The translations under genes and the position numbers were made by a program. DNA of 63,205 nt from Streptomyces jeddahensis (GTDB lineage Bacteria > Actinomycetota > Actinomycetes > Streptomycetales > Streptomycetaceae): positions 1-63,205 of the forward strand of contig NZ_LOHS01000067.1 of NCBI RefSeq assembly GCF_001642995.1, written 5' to 3'. Under the pieces are notes generated by a model. It was given only the letters and a program-made list of their open reading frames with translations, was not told where the DNA came from and did no database searches. How positions within the stretch are numbered: position 1 is the stretch's first letter; the number at the start of each line of letters is the position of its first letter. Of the stretch, positions 8,803-17,191 are shown piece by piece.

Positions 8803-9894
8803 ATGTCCACGCACCCGCCCCAGACGCCCGGGAACCCTGCTGGCCAGCAGGGCGGCGCCCCTCAACCCAACGCCGGTTCCCCGAATCAGCCACCTCCCAA
8901 TGGACAGCATGGTCAAGGAGGCTCCGGTGGCCCTGCTCTCGGCCAGCAACCAGGCAACCCGCACGTGTGGGTGACGCCCCCCACCGACCTCGCCCGGGAA
9001 GCAAATGAGATCTCACGGAGAACCGCTGACGACCAACGCCAAATCGGAAAAAGGGGACTCCGGATCTCCCAAATTGCCGCAATTTTCACCGGAGCGGCGG
9101 TGGTAGTTACAGCCGTTCAAGCCGTTCCAGCCATCATGAGCGAGTTGCGAGAACGAGGGGAAGACGCAAAAGAAGAAGAGATCGAAAAAGGGTCTCCGGT
9201 CACCATTTCTTCGGGGTCGTCCTACTATGGCCCCGGCTGGTTTGCCACTGATTCCGATCAAGGCGAGAGACATGAAGGCGACCCATTCGACATGCAATCC
9301 CAAAACGCCGATCAGCCGTCGTGGGGGTGGCTTTGGACGCATTGGACGGCGCTGAATTCCACCGGCACCGCAGTCAACGTACTCGGCAAGCACAAGCACA
9401 CGGTCCTCGTCCAAGGCGTCGAGATCTCCCATCTGAAGTGTTCAGAGCCTGCGACCAGGTCCGTCATCCGCACCCCTCCGATCGGGGACGGCGGCAGCCT
9501 TGAGATGCCCGCTCGCTGGGCCTTTAACGTGGAAGCGGCCCACCCGGTCCCGCACGCCCTCACCGACGACAACCTGGTCGGCGACCCCAAGCCCATGGAT
9601 CTTGCGCTTGAGCAAGGAGACCAGCGCGAGGTGGAGATCCGATTCTTCTCCACGAAGAAATCATGCACCTTCGAGGCCCATTTGGTCATTTCTTCTAACG
9701 GGAAGAAATATCGGGAAAGGTTGCCTGCCCCATGGGGCAGCAATACATTTCGGGTAACGGCACCCGCGGCAGGGTACTCTTACGCGACCACCTATGTGGC
9801 GACGACAGACATCAACTCGCTTATCGCACGCGTACCTTCCCAAGACATAACTTGGGACAAGTACAACCGCCCTGAGTATGTCGGACCGCTATGA
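8803..9894 (+). CDS. single-pass membrane protein of unknown function
   Basis: A 363-residue protein starting at ATG 8803 behind GGAGGG. Residues 1-60 are Pro/Gly/Gln-rich and disordered. A single membrane segment (QIAAIFTGAAVVVTAVQAVP) follows near residue 90. Next come a charged stretch (RERGEDAKEEEIEK) and a soluble beta-rich domain of about 230 residues ending VGPL. Its codon use is less GC-biased at third positions than neighbours, with many A/T-ending codons in 9000-9800, which suggests recent acquisition. It is the only sizeable gene inside the 45-bp inverted repeats. Confidence 0.75.
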   Translation: MSTHPPQTPGNPAGQQGGAPQPNAGSPNQPPPNGQHGQGGSGGPALGQQPGNPHVWVTPPTDLAREANEISRRTADDQRQIGKRGLRISQIAAIFTGAAVVVTAVQAVPAIMSELRERGEDAKEEEIEKGSPVTISSGSSYYGPGWFATDSDQGERHEGDPFDMQSQNADQPSWGWLWTHWTALNSTGTAVNVLGKHKHTVLVQGVEISHLKCSEPATRSVIRTPPIGDGGSLEMPARWAFNVEAAHPVPHALTDDNLVGDPKPMDLALEQGDQREVEIRFFSTKKSCTFEAHLVISSNGKKYRERLPAPWGSNTFRVTAPAAGYSYATTYVATTDINSLIARVPSQDITWDKYNRPEYVGPL

Positions 9895-10026
9895 CACGGC
9901 AGAATTCACGATCTCTGAGTGCTTGGGCGCGCGTTTCTGACGGTCGGCCACGACGATCTCACCGACCCAGGTGCTATGCCTGACCAGGAAGTTATTCGCT
10001 CTCGTCCCCGGATGGCGCACTAGCGC

Positions 10027-10257
10027 CTAATGCACCACCCAACCGTCTACCTCAAACCACCTGGGCACCGCCCCGTCATGCGCAATTAGGAATGGCAGGG
10101 ACGTCGCGGACGGGGCATCAGGTAGCCCGCGGATCGGCGGGGCTGCGCAGAGAGCACGGAGAGCGGCCGCGTACCGGGCCTCGGCACGTTTCCGAGCCTG
10201 TGTGCTCCGGACGGGCCGCTCAAACTTCCACGGCACGCACTCAAGGTTCGGTGTCAC
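10027..10257 (-). CDS. small hypothetical protein
   Basis: 76 codons from GTG 10257, Ala/Arg-rich helix followed by SLPFLIAHDGAVPRWFEVDG. The start codon lies inside the right 45-bp inverted repeat. Protein-like but unrecognised; no ribosome site visible. Confidence 0.35.
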   Translation of the reverse strand: MTPNLECVPWKFERPVRSTQARKRAEARYAAALRALCAAPPIRGLPDAPSATSLPFLIAHDGAVPRWFEVDGWVVH

Positions 10258-10264
10258 AGGACAA
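10220..10264 (-). repeat. 45-bp inverted repeat, right copy
   Basis: Inverted partner of 8312-8356, 40 of 45 positions matching. Confidence 0.7.
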
Positions 10265-10404
10265 AGGTGTTGCCGCTACGGCCGCACCCAGCCGTAGTGC
10301 CAGTCTGCGCCTTCGTGTGGGGGCGCGCCCCACATGCGGAGGACGTACCGGGCCCGTCGAGTGCCTGCTCCCCTGGCGGCCGGCCGTGGTCGCCGACCGT
10401 CACG

Positions 10405-10587
10405 ATGATCTCGCCGCCGATCCCGCGGCCCACCCTCGATGCCAAGTGTGATCGTCTGCACGCGGAGATCAACGGTGAGGCACGGATATGGTTCACGGCA
10501 GCGCCTCCGGCATATCGAGACACTGTTGGCGAACTTGTACAGGCCGGGCTCGCCCTGGTGGTGGCCATCGCGGCGGGGGAGCGGTAG
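10405..10587 (+). CDS. small hypothetical protein, possibly a fragment
   Basis: 60 residues from ATG 10405, with LDAKCDRLHAEINGEARIW, then AYRDTVGELVQAGLALVVAI. It reads like the C-terminal half of a small helical protein. No ribosome site is visible, and the frame is open upstream to 10267 with poor composition. Low confidence. Confidence 0.35.
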   Translation: MISPPIPRPTLDAKCDRLHAEINGEARIWFTAAPPAYRDTVGELVQAGLALVVAIAAGER

Positions 10588-10605
10588 TCCTGCAACGGCC
10601 CCGGA

Positions 10606-11124
10606 CTACTCCGCCCCGGGCTCGAAGTCTTCCAGGAAGTAGCTGTCGTGCCGGATGCGAAACTGCTTAAGTTCCTCGCCACCGCGCTGCGCCATCTCCG
10701 CGACCCGCTCGAAGTATTCCTCGCGTGGGGCGCCTGGGGAGAAGAGCATGAGCATGGACATGGGCTCGTCGGTCACGTTTTTGAAGGCGTGCAGGCCGCC
10801 GACCGGTACGTACAGGAAGTCACCCACGCGGCCCGTGACCCACTTCTCGCCGTTGTAGAGCTCCAGTTCGCCGGAGAGGATGTAGAAGGACTCCGACATC
10901 GCCTTGTGAAAGTGGGTCTTGGCTCCAGCGGACCGTGCTCCCAACTCGACTTTGTACAGGCCGAATTCGCCGCCGGTCGACTCGTTGGTGGCCAGGTAGT
11001 GGGTAGAGGCGCCGGGTGAGGAGATGTCCGGCGGGGTGTCGGCCGGGCGGAAGGCCGCGTTCACTTCGCCCTTGTTGCCGTGGTAGCGGGGCTCCGGGTA
11101 CTCGAGGTATTCCGGGTACGACAT
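10606..11124 (-). CDS. cupin domain protein
   Basis: A 172-residue single-domain cupin. Metal-binding motif 1 is KTHFHKAMSESFYILSGELE (His71, His73, Glu78 likely ligands) and motif 2 is YVPVGGLHAFKN (His112). The substrate cannot be told from sequence; candidates are small-molecule dioxygenation, isomerisation or a sensory role. Start ATG 11124 has GAGGAG six bases upstream; the longer in-frame start at 11157 has none. It stands alone, with a 22-bp near-palindrome 107 bases upstream. Confidence 0.8.
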   Translation of the reverse strand: MSYPEYLEYPEPRYHGNKGEVNAAFRPADTPPDISSPGASTHYLATNESTGGEFGLYKVELGARSAGAKTHFHKAMSESFYILSGELELYNGEKWVTGRVGDFLYVPVGGLHAFKNVTDEPMSMLMLFSPGAPREEYFERVAEMAQRGGEELKQFRIRHDSYFLEDFEPGAE

Positions 11125-11230
11125 GATGCGCTCCTCTTGGCAGGTCTCCACCAGCATGGTGGCTCCCGCCTCCAGAAGGTGGCATCGGGCTTGCGGATGA
11201 TCTTGGGTTGGCCTGGGCTGAGGGCTGGGG

Positions 11231-11252
11231 ACCTAGTACTGCAGTGCTAGGT
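11231..11252. repeat. 22-bp near-perfect palindrome upstream of the cupin gene
   Basis: Centred on CTGCAG, the sequence ACCTAG-N10-CTAGGT pairs throughout except for one mismatched pair. It could be an operator for the cupin gene or an IS-end scar. The rest of 11125-11500 shows no gene. Confidence 0.45.
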
Positions 11253-11500
11253 GGTGTTGACGCTCATTGAATTTCCCCACCGCCTGCTCAGTGGCTCCCC
11301 GGACCTGCTCACCTTCCTTCCCCACCTACTGCGGCCCTGACCGCCGATGGAGCGTTGCTCGTCCGGATCCTCCTGAGTACGTGGCTTCGAACGCAGAGTT
11401 CTGTGACGCCCCTGGTGATCCCACACAACGATGGCCCCCGGTTACCACGTCCGGGGCACCGAGTGGCGGTTGAATGGAGCCGTCCGGTCGAATCCAGACC

Positions 11501-12481
11501 TCAGCTGGCAGCTGACTGGTCGTAGGAGCAGAGCACCGCGTCCCAGGCCACCTCGGAAGCGATCACCCCGAGCGACACCGCATTCAGCTCTTCATTGGCC
11601 ACTTCGTTCGTCGTTACGAGATAGAGGATGTCGCCGTCGGCTTCAGTGTGGAACGGCTGGATTGCACGTGCCATGGATGTATGGATCTGTCGTGCAAGCT
11701 GACCGAGGTGGCGGGCCTTCTGATTGATGACCACGACTGTCAGTGTGGTGTTGCCTTCAGGAGGTTCCGGAGCGGGCACACGCTTGTGGCCGTCGAGGAT
11801 CTCTCCATAGTGGTGGCGCTGGCCCGAGTTGGGGTCAAGGTGACCACGGACGACGCGGCCGGAGCGATCCACGATGGCTCCGAGAGCGTTGACAACGCTG
11901 AACACCCCGATCTTCGTCGGCCCTATCTGCCGGAAAGCCGCGCCTTGCCCCGCGGTCTCGTGTTGCAGGCCGGCAAACCAGGCCCCGCCGCCGCACCCGG
12001 TATTCCGGCCTGCACCGTGCGCCCCCAAGGGGAATCGCCCAGGTTGTGCGGCCCGCAGTGCCACTTGCCCCAGAGCCTTGTCGGGGTAGACGCGATTGTC
12101 CCTGCCGTGGAAGTCGTAGCAAACGGCGCCGGCGACCTTCGCCATCACCGGCGACATCCCCCGTCTGGCGAGCAGCTCCGCGCTCACACCCGTCGCCGCC
12201 TCCAGGCCGTACAACGACCCTCCGGCAAAGCAGATCGCATCGATGACGTCTTCTTGATGCGGCAGATAGTCCATATAGATCGTTGCATGCAGACCGCCTC
12301 GGACGTCGGCCACACCGGTCGCCCGCTCCGGGAAGTAGAACACCGTGCATCCGGTCGGGCCTTCCGCGTACTCGGCGACGCCGACGTGAAGCCCAGGGAA
12401 GTCAAACGCGAGAGAAGCTCCTTGTGCCACAGTCACCGGGACGGGAGCACAAGGTTCATCGCTGGTCGTGGGGTACGGCAT
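11501..12481 (-). CDS. P1 family peptidase (DmpA/L-aminopeptidase-D-esterase type)
   Basis: A 326-residue member of the self-cleaving N-terminal-nucleophile aminopeptidases. Recognisable parts are the GGLHATIYMDYLPH region (about 62-75), DAICFAGGSLYGLEAATGVS (81-100), the GAGRNTGCGG loop (156-165) and GNTTLTVVVINQ (243-254). Cleavage before the Thr of this last motif would give the catalytic beta subunit. Family members remove N-terminal or D-/beta-amino acids from peptides and amides. ATG 12481 lies six bases after GGAGG. Neighbours are unrelated. Confidence 0.82.
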   Translation of the reverse strand: MPYPTTSDEPCAPVPVTVAQGASLAFDFPGLHVGVAEYAEGPTGCTVFYFPERATGVADVRGGLHATIYMDYLPHQEDVIDAICFAGGSLYGLEAATGVSAELLARRGMSPVMAKVAGAVCYDFHGRDNRVYPDKALGQVALRAAQPGRFPLGAHGAGRNTGCGGGAWFAGLQHETAGQGAAFRQIGPTKIGVFSVVNALGAIVDRSGRVVRGHLDPNSGQRHHYGEILDGHKRVPAPEPPEGNTTLTVVVINQKARHLGQLARQIHTSMARAIQPFHTEADGDILYLVTTNEVANEELNAVSLGVIASEVAWDAVLCSYDQSAAS

Positions 12482-12844
12482 CGGACACCTCCAGGGCATC
12501 GCTGAGTCGCACAGCGGTTCCGTCTCACCAAATTCGAACAAAAGCGCGAGAAGTGTAACAGTGCGCGCTCGCCCTCGGGGCGTCCGGAGGCGCACCGACT
12601 GCGGGCCCAGTCCGCTCCCTGGGGTTGACCGAGGGCATCGCGGGAACTGCTCGGGAACCCGTTCGTCGAGCGAGCAACCAAGTGGAGAGGATGAGCAGGG
12701 TTGGGGATTTATTTTCAGAGATCCCCATCACTGTCGCGCAGGGCCGCTCCGGGCCGTCACACGGCAGGCACGGAAATGCGTTCGCCGTGCGGGGCCGTTC
12801 CGGGGTGGGATACCGGATGGCGATCGTAGGAACGGAGAACCGCC

Positions 12845-13727
12845 ATGCGCGTCGAACTCACGGAGGACCAGGCTCGGGCACTGCTGCCCGAGGCGTACCG
12901 CGACGCCTCGGAATGGGAGGAGCTACGAGGCGGCCAGGTGTCCCAGGCATTCGGCCTCCGGATCTGCAGCGATCGATACGTTCTGCGCGTCAACCGCTTC
13001 TCGCCGTACACCATGGATGCCGTCGCTGCACGACGCTTCACGGGTACGGCCGTGCCGGTCCCACAGATGATCGCCTCCGGACACACCCAGGACCTGTACT
13101 GGGCGCTCTCCCAGCGCGCCGAGGGAATTCGGTGCGACAGCATGAGCCCGGACGCCCAGCAGAAGCTCGTCCGGACCTGGTCAGGGTGCTCTCGGCGCTG
13201 CACTCCGCCGACACCAGCGGCAGTGAGGGGTACGGAGTGTGTGTTGCCCCTGGCAAGGGGGCGTGCGGGTCGCTACGGGAGGCTCTGCTGCACGGGGCCG
13301 GGCACGACTGGGAGCGCGTGGCCCGAATGGCCACTTCGCAGGAACGGCAACTCCTGGACGCGAACATGGCGGCCGTCGAGCCGCTGCTCGATCTCTGCCC
13401 CGACATCCGCATGCAGTTCCACGGCGACTTCGGCCTCGGCAACACGCTGGCGTCCAACGGTGTGGTCACCGCCGTGGTCGACTGGACGCACCAGGGGTAC
13501 GGCGACCCGCTGTGGGATGTCGCGTGCTTGGATCTGTGGTGGCCCACCTCGGATTCCCGGCCGCATATCTGTGCGCGCAACGCGATGCGCAGTGGCTGAT
13601 ACGGGCCGAGGAGAGGATCCGCTGTCATCAGCTGCTCCTGGCGCGCAACGCGCTCGGCATCTTCATCCAAGCGGGACAGCCCGATATGGTCCGGTTCACC
13701 ATGGGCAAACTCGAAGCCATGCTCTAG
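12845..13727 (+). pseudogene. aminoglycoside-phosphotransferase-type kinase, two frameshifts
   Basis: A kinase-fold protein of about 290 residues once assembled. Frame 1 gives the N-terminal lobe from ATG 12845 (preceded by CGGAGAA). Near 13172 it shifts to the frame with LSALHSADTSGSEGYG and the catalytic loop FHGDFGLGNTL plus VVDWTHQGYGDP. Near 13555 it shifts again to a tail ending GKLEAML. The HGD-x4-N motif and the DW metal-binding aspartate are intact, so catalysis would be possible if the indels are sequencing errors. The substrate could be an aminoglycoside, homoserine, choline or another small alcohol. Confidence 0.7.
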
Positions 13728-13935
13728 ATCTCCGAATCAGGCAACTTGAAGCACACACTCGCTGCCCGGATCTGATGTCCGGGCGGGTCGCGGTAGCAGC
13801 GGAGCCGGACACCAGGCTCACCAGGCTGCCGGGTGGTGCGCTGGGCGGTCGCGGGCGCCCACCGCGCGGAAAGCGCGGCCTGGAACGTGAAAAAAGAAGG
13901 TGCGCTCTGCCCCGTGGCCGTGACATGAATGGATC

Positions 13936-14727
13936 ATGCCGTTTCTGCGCATCGACGACCTCGACCTCTACTACGAGGAGACCGGCCCCTGGGACGGGCC
14001 GCCGCTGGTCCTCATGCACGGCGGTTCCGGTTCCCTGGACGACGCCGAGGCCGGCTGGGCCGCCCTCATCCCGGACTTCGCGAAGCGGTACCGGGTCCTG
14101 GCGCTGGAACACCGCGGCCACGGCCGGACCCGGAACCCGGCCGGGCGCCTCGGCTACGACCTCCTCGCCGCGGATCTCCGGGCCTTCATCACCGGGCTCG
14201 ATCTCGGCTCCGTACACTTCGCGGGCGTCAGCGACGGCGGCATCACCGCCCTGCACCTGGCCCTCGACAACCCCGAGCTGCTGCGCAGCATGGTGTGCGT
14301 CGGCACCAACTTCCGCGTCGACGAGGCGATTCGAGCATTCCTGCGCAACGCCGAGCCCGAGGCGATCGAGCGGCAGTTCCCCGAGTGGGCGTCCAGCCTG
14401 GCCGATCGGCACGACTCGCACAACGAGCCCGGATACTGGCGGGAGCTGATGCGACAGATCGTCGCCATGGCCTCGACCACCCCAGCCTTCACCGAGGACG
14501 ACCTGGCCCGCATCGCCGTCCCCGCCCTGTTCGTGGCGGGCGAGGCGGATCCCTTCGCCAACACCGATCAGATGATCGCGTTCAAGCGTCATGTGCCGAG
14601 CGCCGAGTGGTTGATCATCAACAACGCCTGGCACACGGTCCAGCACACCCATGCGGACGTGGTGAGGCCGCGCATCCTGGACTTCTTGGCACGGCATGAC
14701 AACCCCGGTGCCACACATTCAGGGTGA
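13936..14727 (+). CDS. alpha/beta hydrolase
   Basis: A 263-residue cytoplasmic hydrolase. The oxyanion region is LMHGGSGS (27-34), the nucleophile elbow GVSDGG with Ser99, the acid Asp205 in GEADPF, and the base His233 in NNAWHTVQ. This is the standard triad of the 3-oxoadipate enol-lactonase/epoxide-hydrolase-like group. The substrate is unknown and no pathway neighbours are present. No strong ribosome site precedes ATG 13936. Confidence 0.8.
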   Translation: MPFLRIDDLDLYYEETGPWDGPPLVLMHGGSGSLDDAEAGWAALIPDFAKRYRVLALEHRGHGRTRNPAGRLGYDLLAADLRAFITGLDLGSVHFAGVSDGGITALHLALDNPELLRSMVCVGTNFRVDEAIRAFLRNAEPEAIERQFPEWASSLADRHDSHNEPGYWRELMRQIVAMASTTPAFTEDDLARIAVPALFVAGEADPFANTDQMIAFKRHVPSAEWLIINNAWHTVQHTHADVVRPRILDFLARHDNPGATHSG

Positions 14728-14908
14728 GCACGCCGGGAGTTGCAACCGCGTAACGCACGCGCTCAACCTGCGCCGGTAGGTCCCCGGTACGACTGCGTAC
14801 CCAAGCCGGACGGATGTCGCCAGGCCGATCCCGCTATCCAAGGATCACGCGCTGTTGTGTGGGGTCGCCACTCGTCGCAGGGCTCTGGGTTCGAAAACAC
14901 GCACTAAC

Positions 14909-14924
14909 CTTGAGTTTTAACCTC
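14909..14924 (+). repeat. 16-bp inverted repeat, left copy
   Basis: CTTGAGTTTTAACCTC, a perfect inverted match to 17176-17191. The pair frames the SDR/XRE cassette. The rest of 14728-15052 shows no gene. Confidence 0.6.
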
Positions 14925-15052
14925 CGCCCGGTTACCAGGAGGCGCTGGGTGGCGTGAACGGCTACGAGCAGGTCCGGCTGTGGTGGGCGGGCCAGTTTGG
15001 TGATGACGGCCGCCGTCGAGGCCCCGCGCTGGGGGCCCGACAGCGAGTGACG

Positions 15053-15904
15053 TTAGGCGGACCGGCTGACGTCGTCGAAGTCGGTGGAGGCCGACAGCTC
15101 GGCCCATGCCAGCATCTCGCGCTCGAAGGCGTCGCGTCCGGCCTGGACGAGCCGAAGCGCGTCGGTGCCGAGCAGCAGGCGAGTCGGCGGCTGGTCGGCC
15201 GCCACGATTCGCAGCACCGCGGCCGCGGCCTTGTCCGGGTCGCCCGGCTGGTGCCCGCTGCCGTGGATGCGCCGGGCGCGCAGCGGCTCGAACAGCTCGT
15301 CGTAGTCGGCGATCACACGGGGTGCGCGGATCATCGAGCGGCCGCCCCAGTCGGTCCGGAAACTGCCCGGCTCGACGGCGGTGACATGGATGCCGAAATC
15401 GGCGACCTCCTTGCCGAGCGTTTCGAGGATGCCCTCCACCGCGAACTTGCTGCCGTGGTAGAAGCTGAGGCCCGGCATGGTGATCAGCCCGCCCATCGAG
15501 GTGACGGCGATGATGTGGCCCGAACGGCGCTCCCGCATGTGCGGCAGCACGGCCTTGATCACCGCCACGGTTCCGTAGACGTTCACCTCGAACTGACGGC
15601 GAAGGTCATCCATCGACGACTCTTCGAAGAGGCCATCATGGCCGTACCCGGCGTTGGCGACGAGTACGTCGAGCGGGCCCAGGTCGCGCTCGGTCTCGTC
15701 CACGACCGTGTCCACCGCGTCATGGTCGGTCACGTCCAGGATGCGGGCGTGCGCGTCGCCGGCGAGCGCCTCAAAGGCCCGTGCGTCGGCGGGCGTGCGC
15801 ACCGTGCCCACCACCCGGTGGCCCGCGGTCAACGCCGCGCACGCGAGTGCGCGGCCCAGGCCGGTGCTGACGCCGGTGATCAGGAATGTCTTGGTGTCCG
15901 ACAC
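15053..15904 (-). CDS. SDR family oxidoreductase
   Basis: A 283-residue classical short-chain dehydrogenase/reductase. The nucleotide-binding TGVSTGLG lies at residues 10-17, the NAG motif near 92, catalytic Ser in AVTSMGG, and the active YHGSK about 15 residues later. VGTVRTPADARAF after the second strand, with Arg, suggests NADP(H). GTG 15904 is used because GAAGGGA precedes it. It is divergent from the XRE gene at 16109 with 204 bases between, a common SDR-regulator pairing in Streptomyces. The substrate is unknown. Confidence 0.85.
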   Translation of the reverse strand: MSDTKTFLITGVSTGLGRALACAALTAGHRVVGTVRTPADARAFEALAGDAHARILDVTDHDAVDTVVDETERDLGPLDVLVANAGYGHDGLFEESSMDDLRRQFEVNVYGTVAVIKAVLPHMRERRSGHIIAVTSMGGLITMPGLSFYHGSKFAVEGILETLGKEVADFGIHVTAVEPGSFRTDWGGRSMIRAPRVIADYDELFEPLRARRIHGSGHQPGDPDKAAAAVLRIVAADQPPTRLLLGTDALRLVQAGRDAFEREMLAWAELSASTDFDDVSRSA

Positions 15905-16108
15905 AGGAGTTCCCTTCGTGCGATGCGAACAGAGGCCGACCGGGGCGGTGAGGCCCCGGTCGGTCTCGACACGTTCCACTTCAGCACCGGAATCGGCTGC
16001 TGATCGACTTCCGGGGGGTCCGCTTCGTCCCGAGGGCAGCCGGACCGGGGGACTGCCAGTCCCCCTTTCGCGGGCTGTCGGGGCGAAGTTGGCCCTATCG
16101 TGAACGGC

Positions 16109-16981
16109 ATGGACCGCAACACAGCGCTCGGTGAGTTCCTCCGCTCTCGGCGGGCACGGATCACCCCGCGCCAAGCGGGCCTGTCCGACGACGGCGGCTC
16201 TCGGCGAGTGCCAGGACTGCGCCGCGAAGAGGTCGCGCAACTGGCGGGCGTGAGCGTCGACTACTACGTACGCCTGGAACGCGGACGCCGACTGAACGTC
16301 TCCGAGACCGTGCTGGACGCCATCTCCCGCGCGCTACGCCTTGATCCCGTCGAACGCACCCATCTGTTCCAGCTCGCCAAGCCCGCCGCAGGCAGGCCCC
16401 GCCGCACGGCGACGCGTCCGCAGCCGGTCCGCCCGGGGCTGCGCGACCTGCTCCGGATCCTCGAGCACACCCCCGCCCTTGTGCTGGGGCGGCGACTGGA
16501 CGTACTTGCGTCCAACCGGATGGCACGTGCGCTGCTCACCGACTTCGACGCGCTGCCGCACCGCGAGCGGAACCTGGTGCGGTTCATGTTCTGCGACGAG
16601 ACCGCCCGCTCGCTGTATACCCACTGGGACACCCACGCCCAGGACATTGTCGCCTCGCTCCGGCGCGACGCCGGACGCCATCCCCACGATCCACTGCTGG
16701 CCGAACTCGTCGGCGAACTCTCGATCGCGGATGAGGACTTCCGCCGCTGGTGGGCCGACCAGAACGTGTATCGGCACACGCATGGCAGCAAACACTTCCA
16801 CCACCCGATCGTCGGCCCGCTCACCCTCAATTACGAGTCCCTCACCCTGCCCGCCGACCCGGACCAGCGGCTGAGTGTCTACACCGCCGAGGCAGGCTCC
16901 AGCTCCGAAGAGGCGCTTCGGCTACTGGCCGCGTGGATACGGCAGCCCGAGACCTCGCACGGGCAGCACGCAGATCATTAG
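16109..16981 (+). CDS. XRE/MmyB-like transcriptional regulator
   Basis: A 290-residue regulator. Residues 1-85 form a helix-turn-helix domain (ALGEFLRSRRARITP, then LRREEVAQLAGVSVDYYVRL). Residues about 100-275 form the MmyB-type ligand-binding domain, with conserved text LASNRMARALL, NLVRFMF and WADQNVY. These proteins usually control a divergent oxidoreductase, here the SDR at 15053-15904, probably in response to a small lipophilic ligand. An in-frame GTG at 16100 is an alternative start; neither has a good ribosome site. Confidence 0.82.
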   Translation: MDRNTALGEFLRSRRARITPRQAGLSDDGGSRRVPGLRREEVAQLAGVSVDYYVRLERGRRLNVSETVLDAISRALRLDPVERTHLFQLAKPAAGRPRRTATRPQPVRPGLRDLLRILEHTPALVLGRRLDVLASNRMARALLTDFDALPHRERNLVRFMFCDETARSLYTHWDTHAQDIVASLRRDAGRHPHDPLLAELVGELSIADEDFRRWWADQNVYRHTHGSKHFHHPIVGPLTLNYESLTLPADPDQRLSVYTAEAGSSSEEALRLLAAWIRQPETSHGQHADH

Positions 16982-17175
16982 ACGCCCGCCGGACCGCGAG
17001 GAACGGTCGGCCATAGTGGCTGCGTCACATGAGCCGGGATGGGCGTTATGGAACACCGGCAGACCTTGCGCCCCACCGCCGGTGTCCCGAAACCCTCGTC
17101 GAGGGGGAAGAACCGGGATTGAGAGCAATGCGACCTGCCCATTCATGCCGCGCAGCAACTCTCAACACGTAGTCA

Positions 17176-17191
17176 GAGGTTAAAACTCAAG
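17176..17191 (-). repeat. 16-bp inverted repeat, right copy
   Basis: GAGGTTAAAACTCAAG, the perfect inverse of 14909-14924. It overlaps the left edge of the next IS by one base and resembles that element family's own end. Confidence 0.6.
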
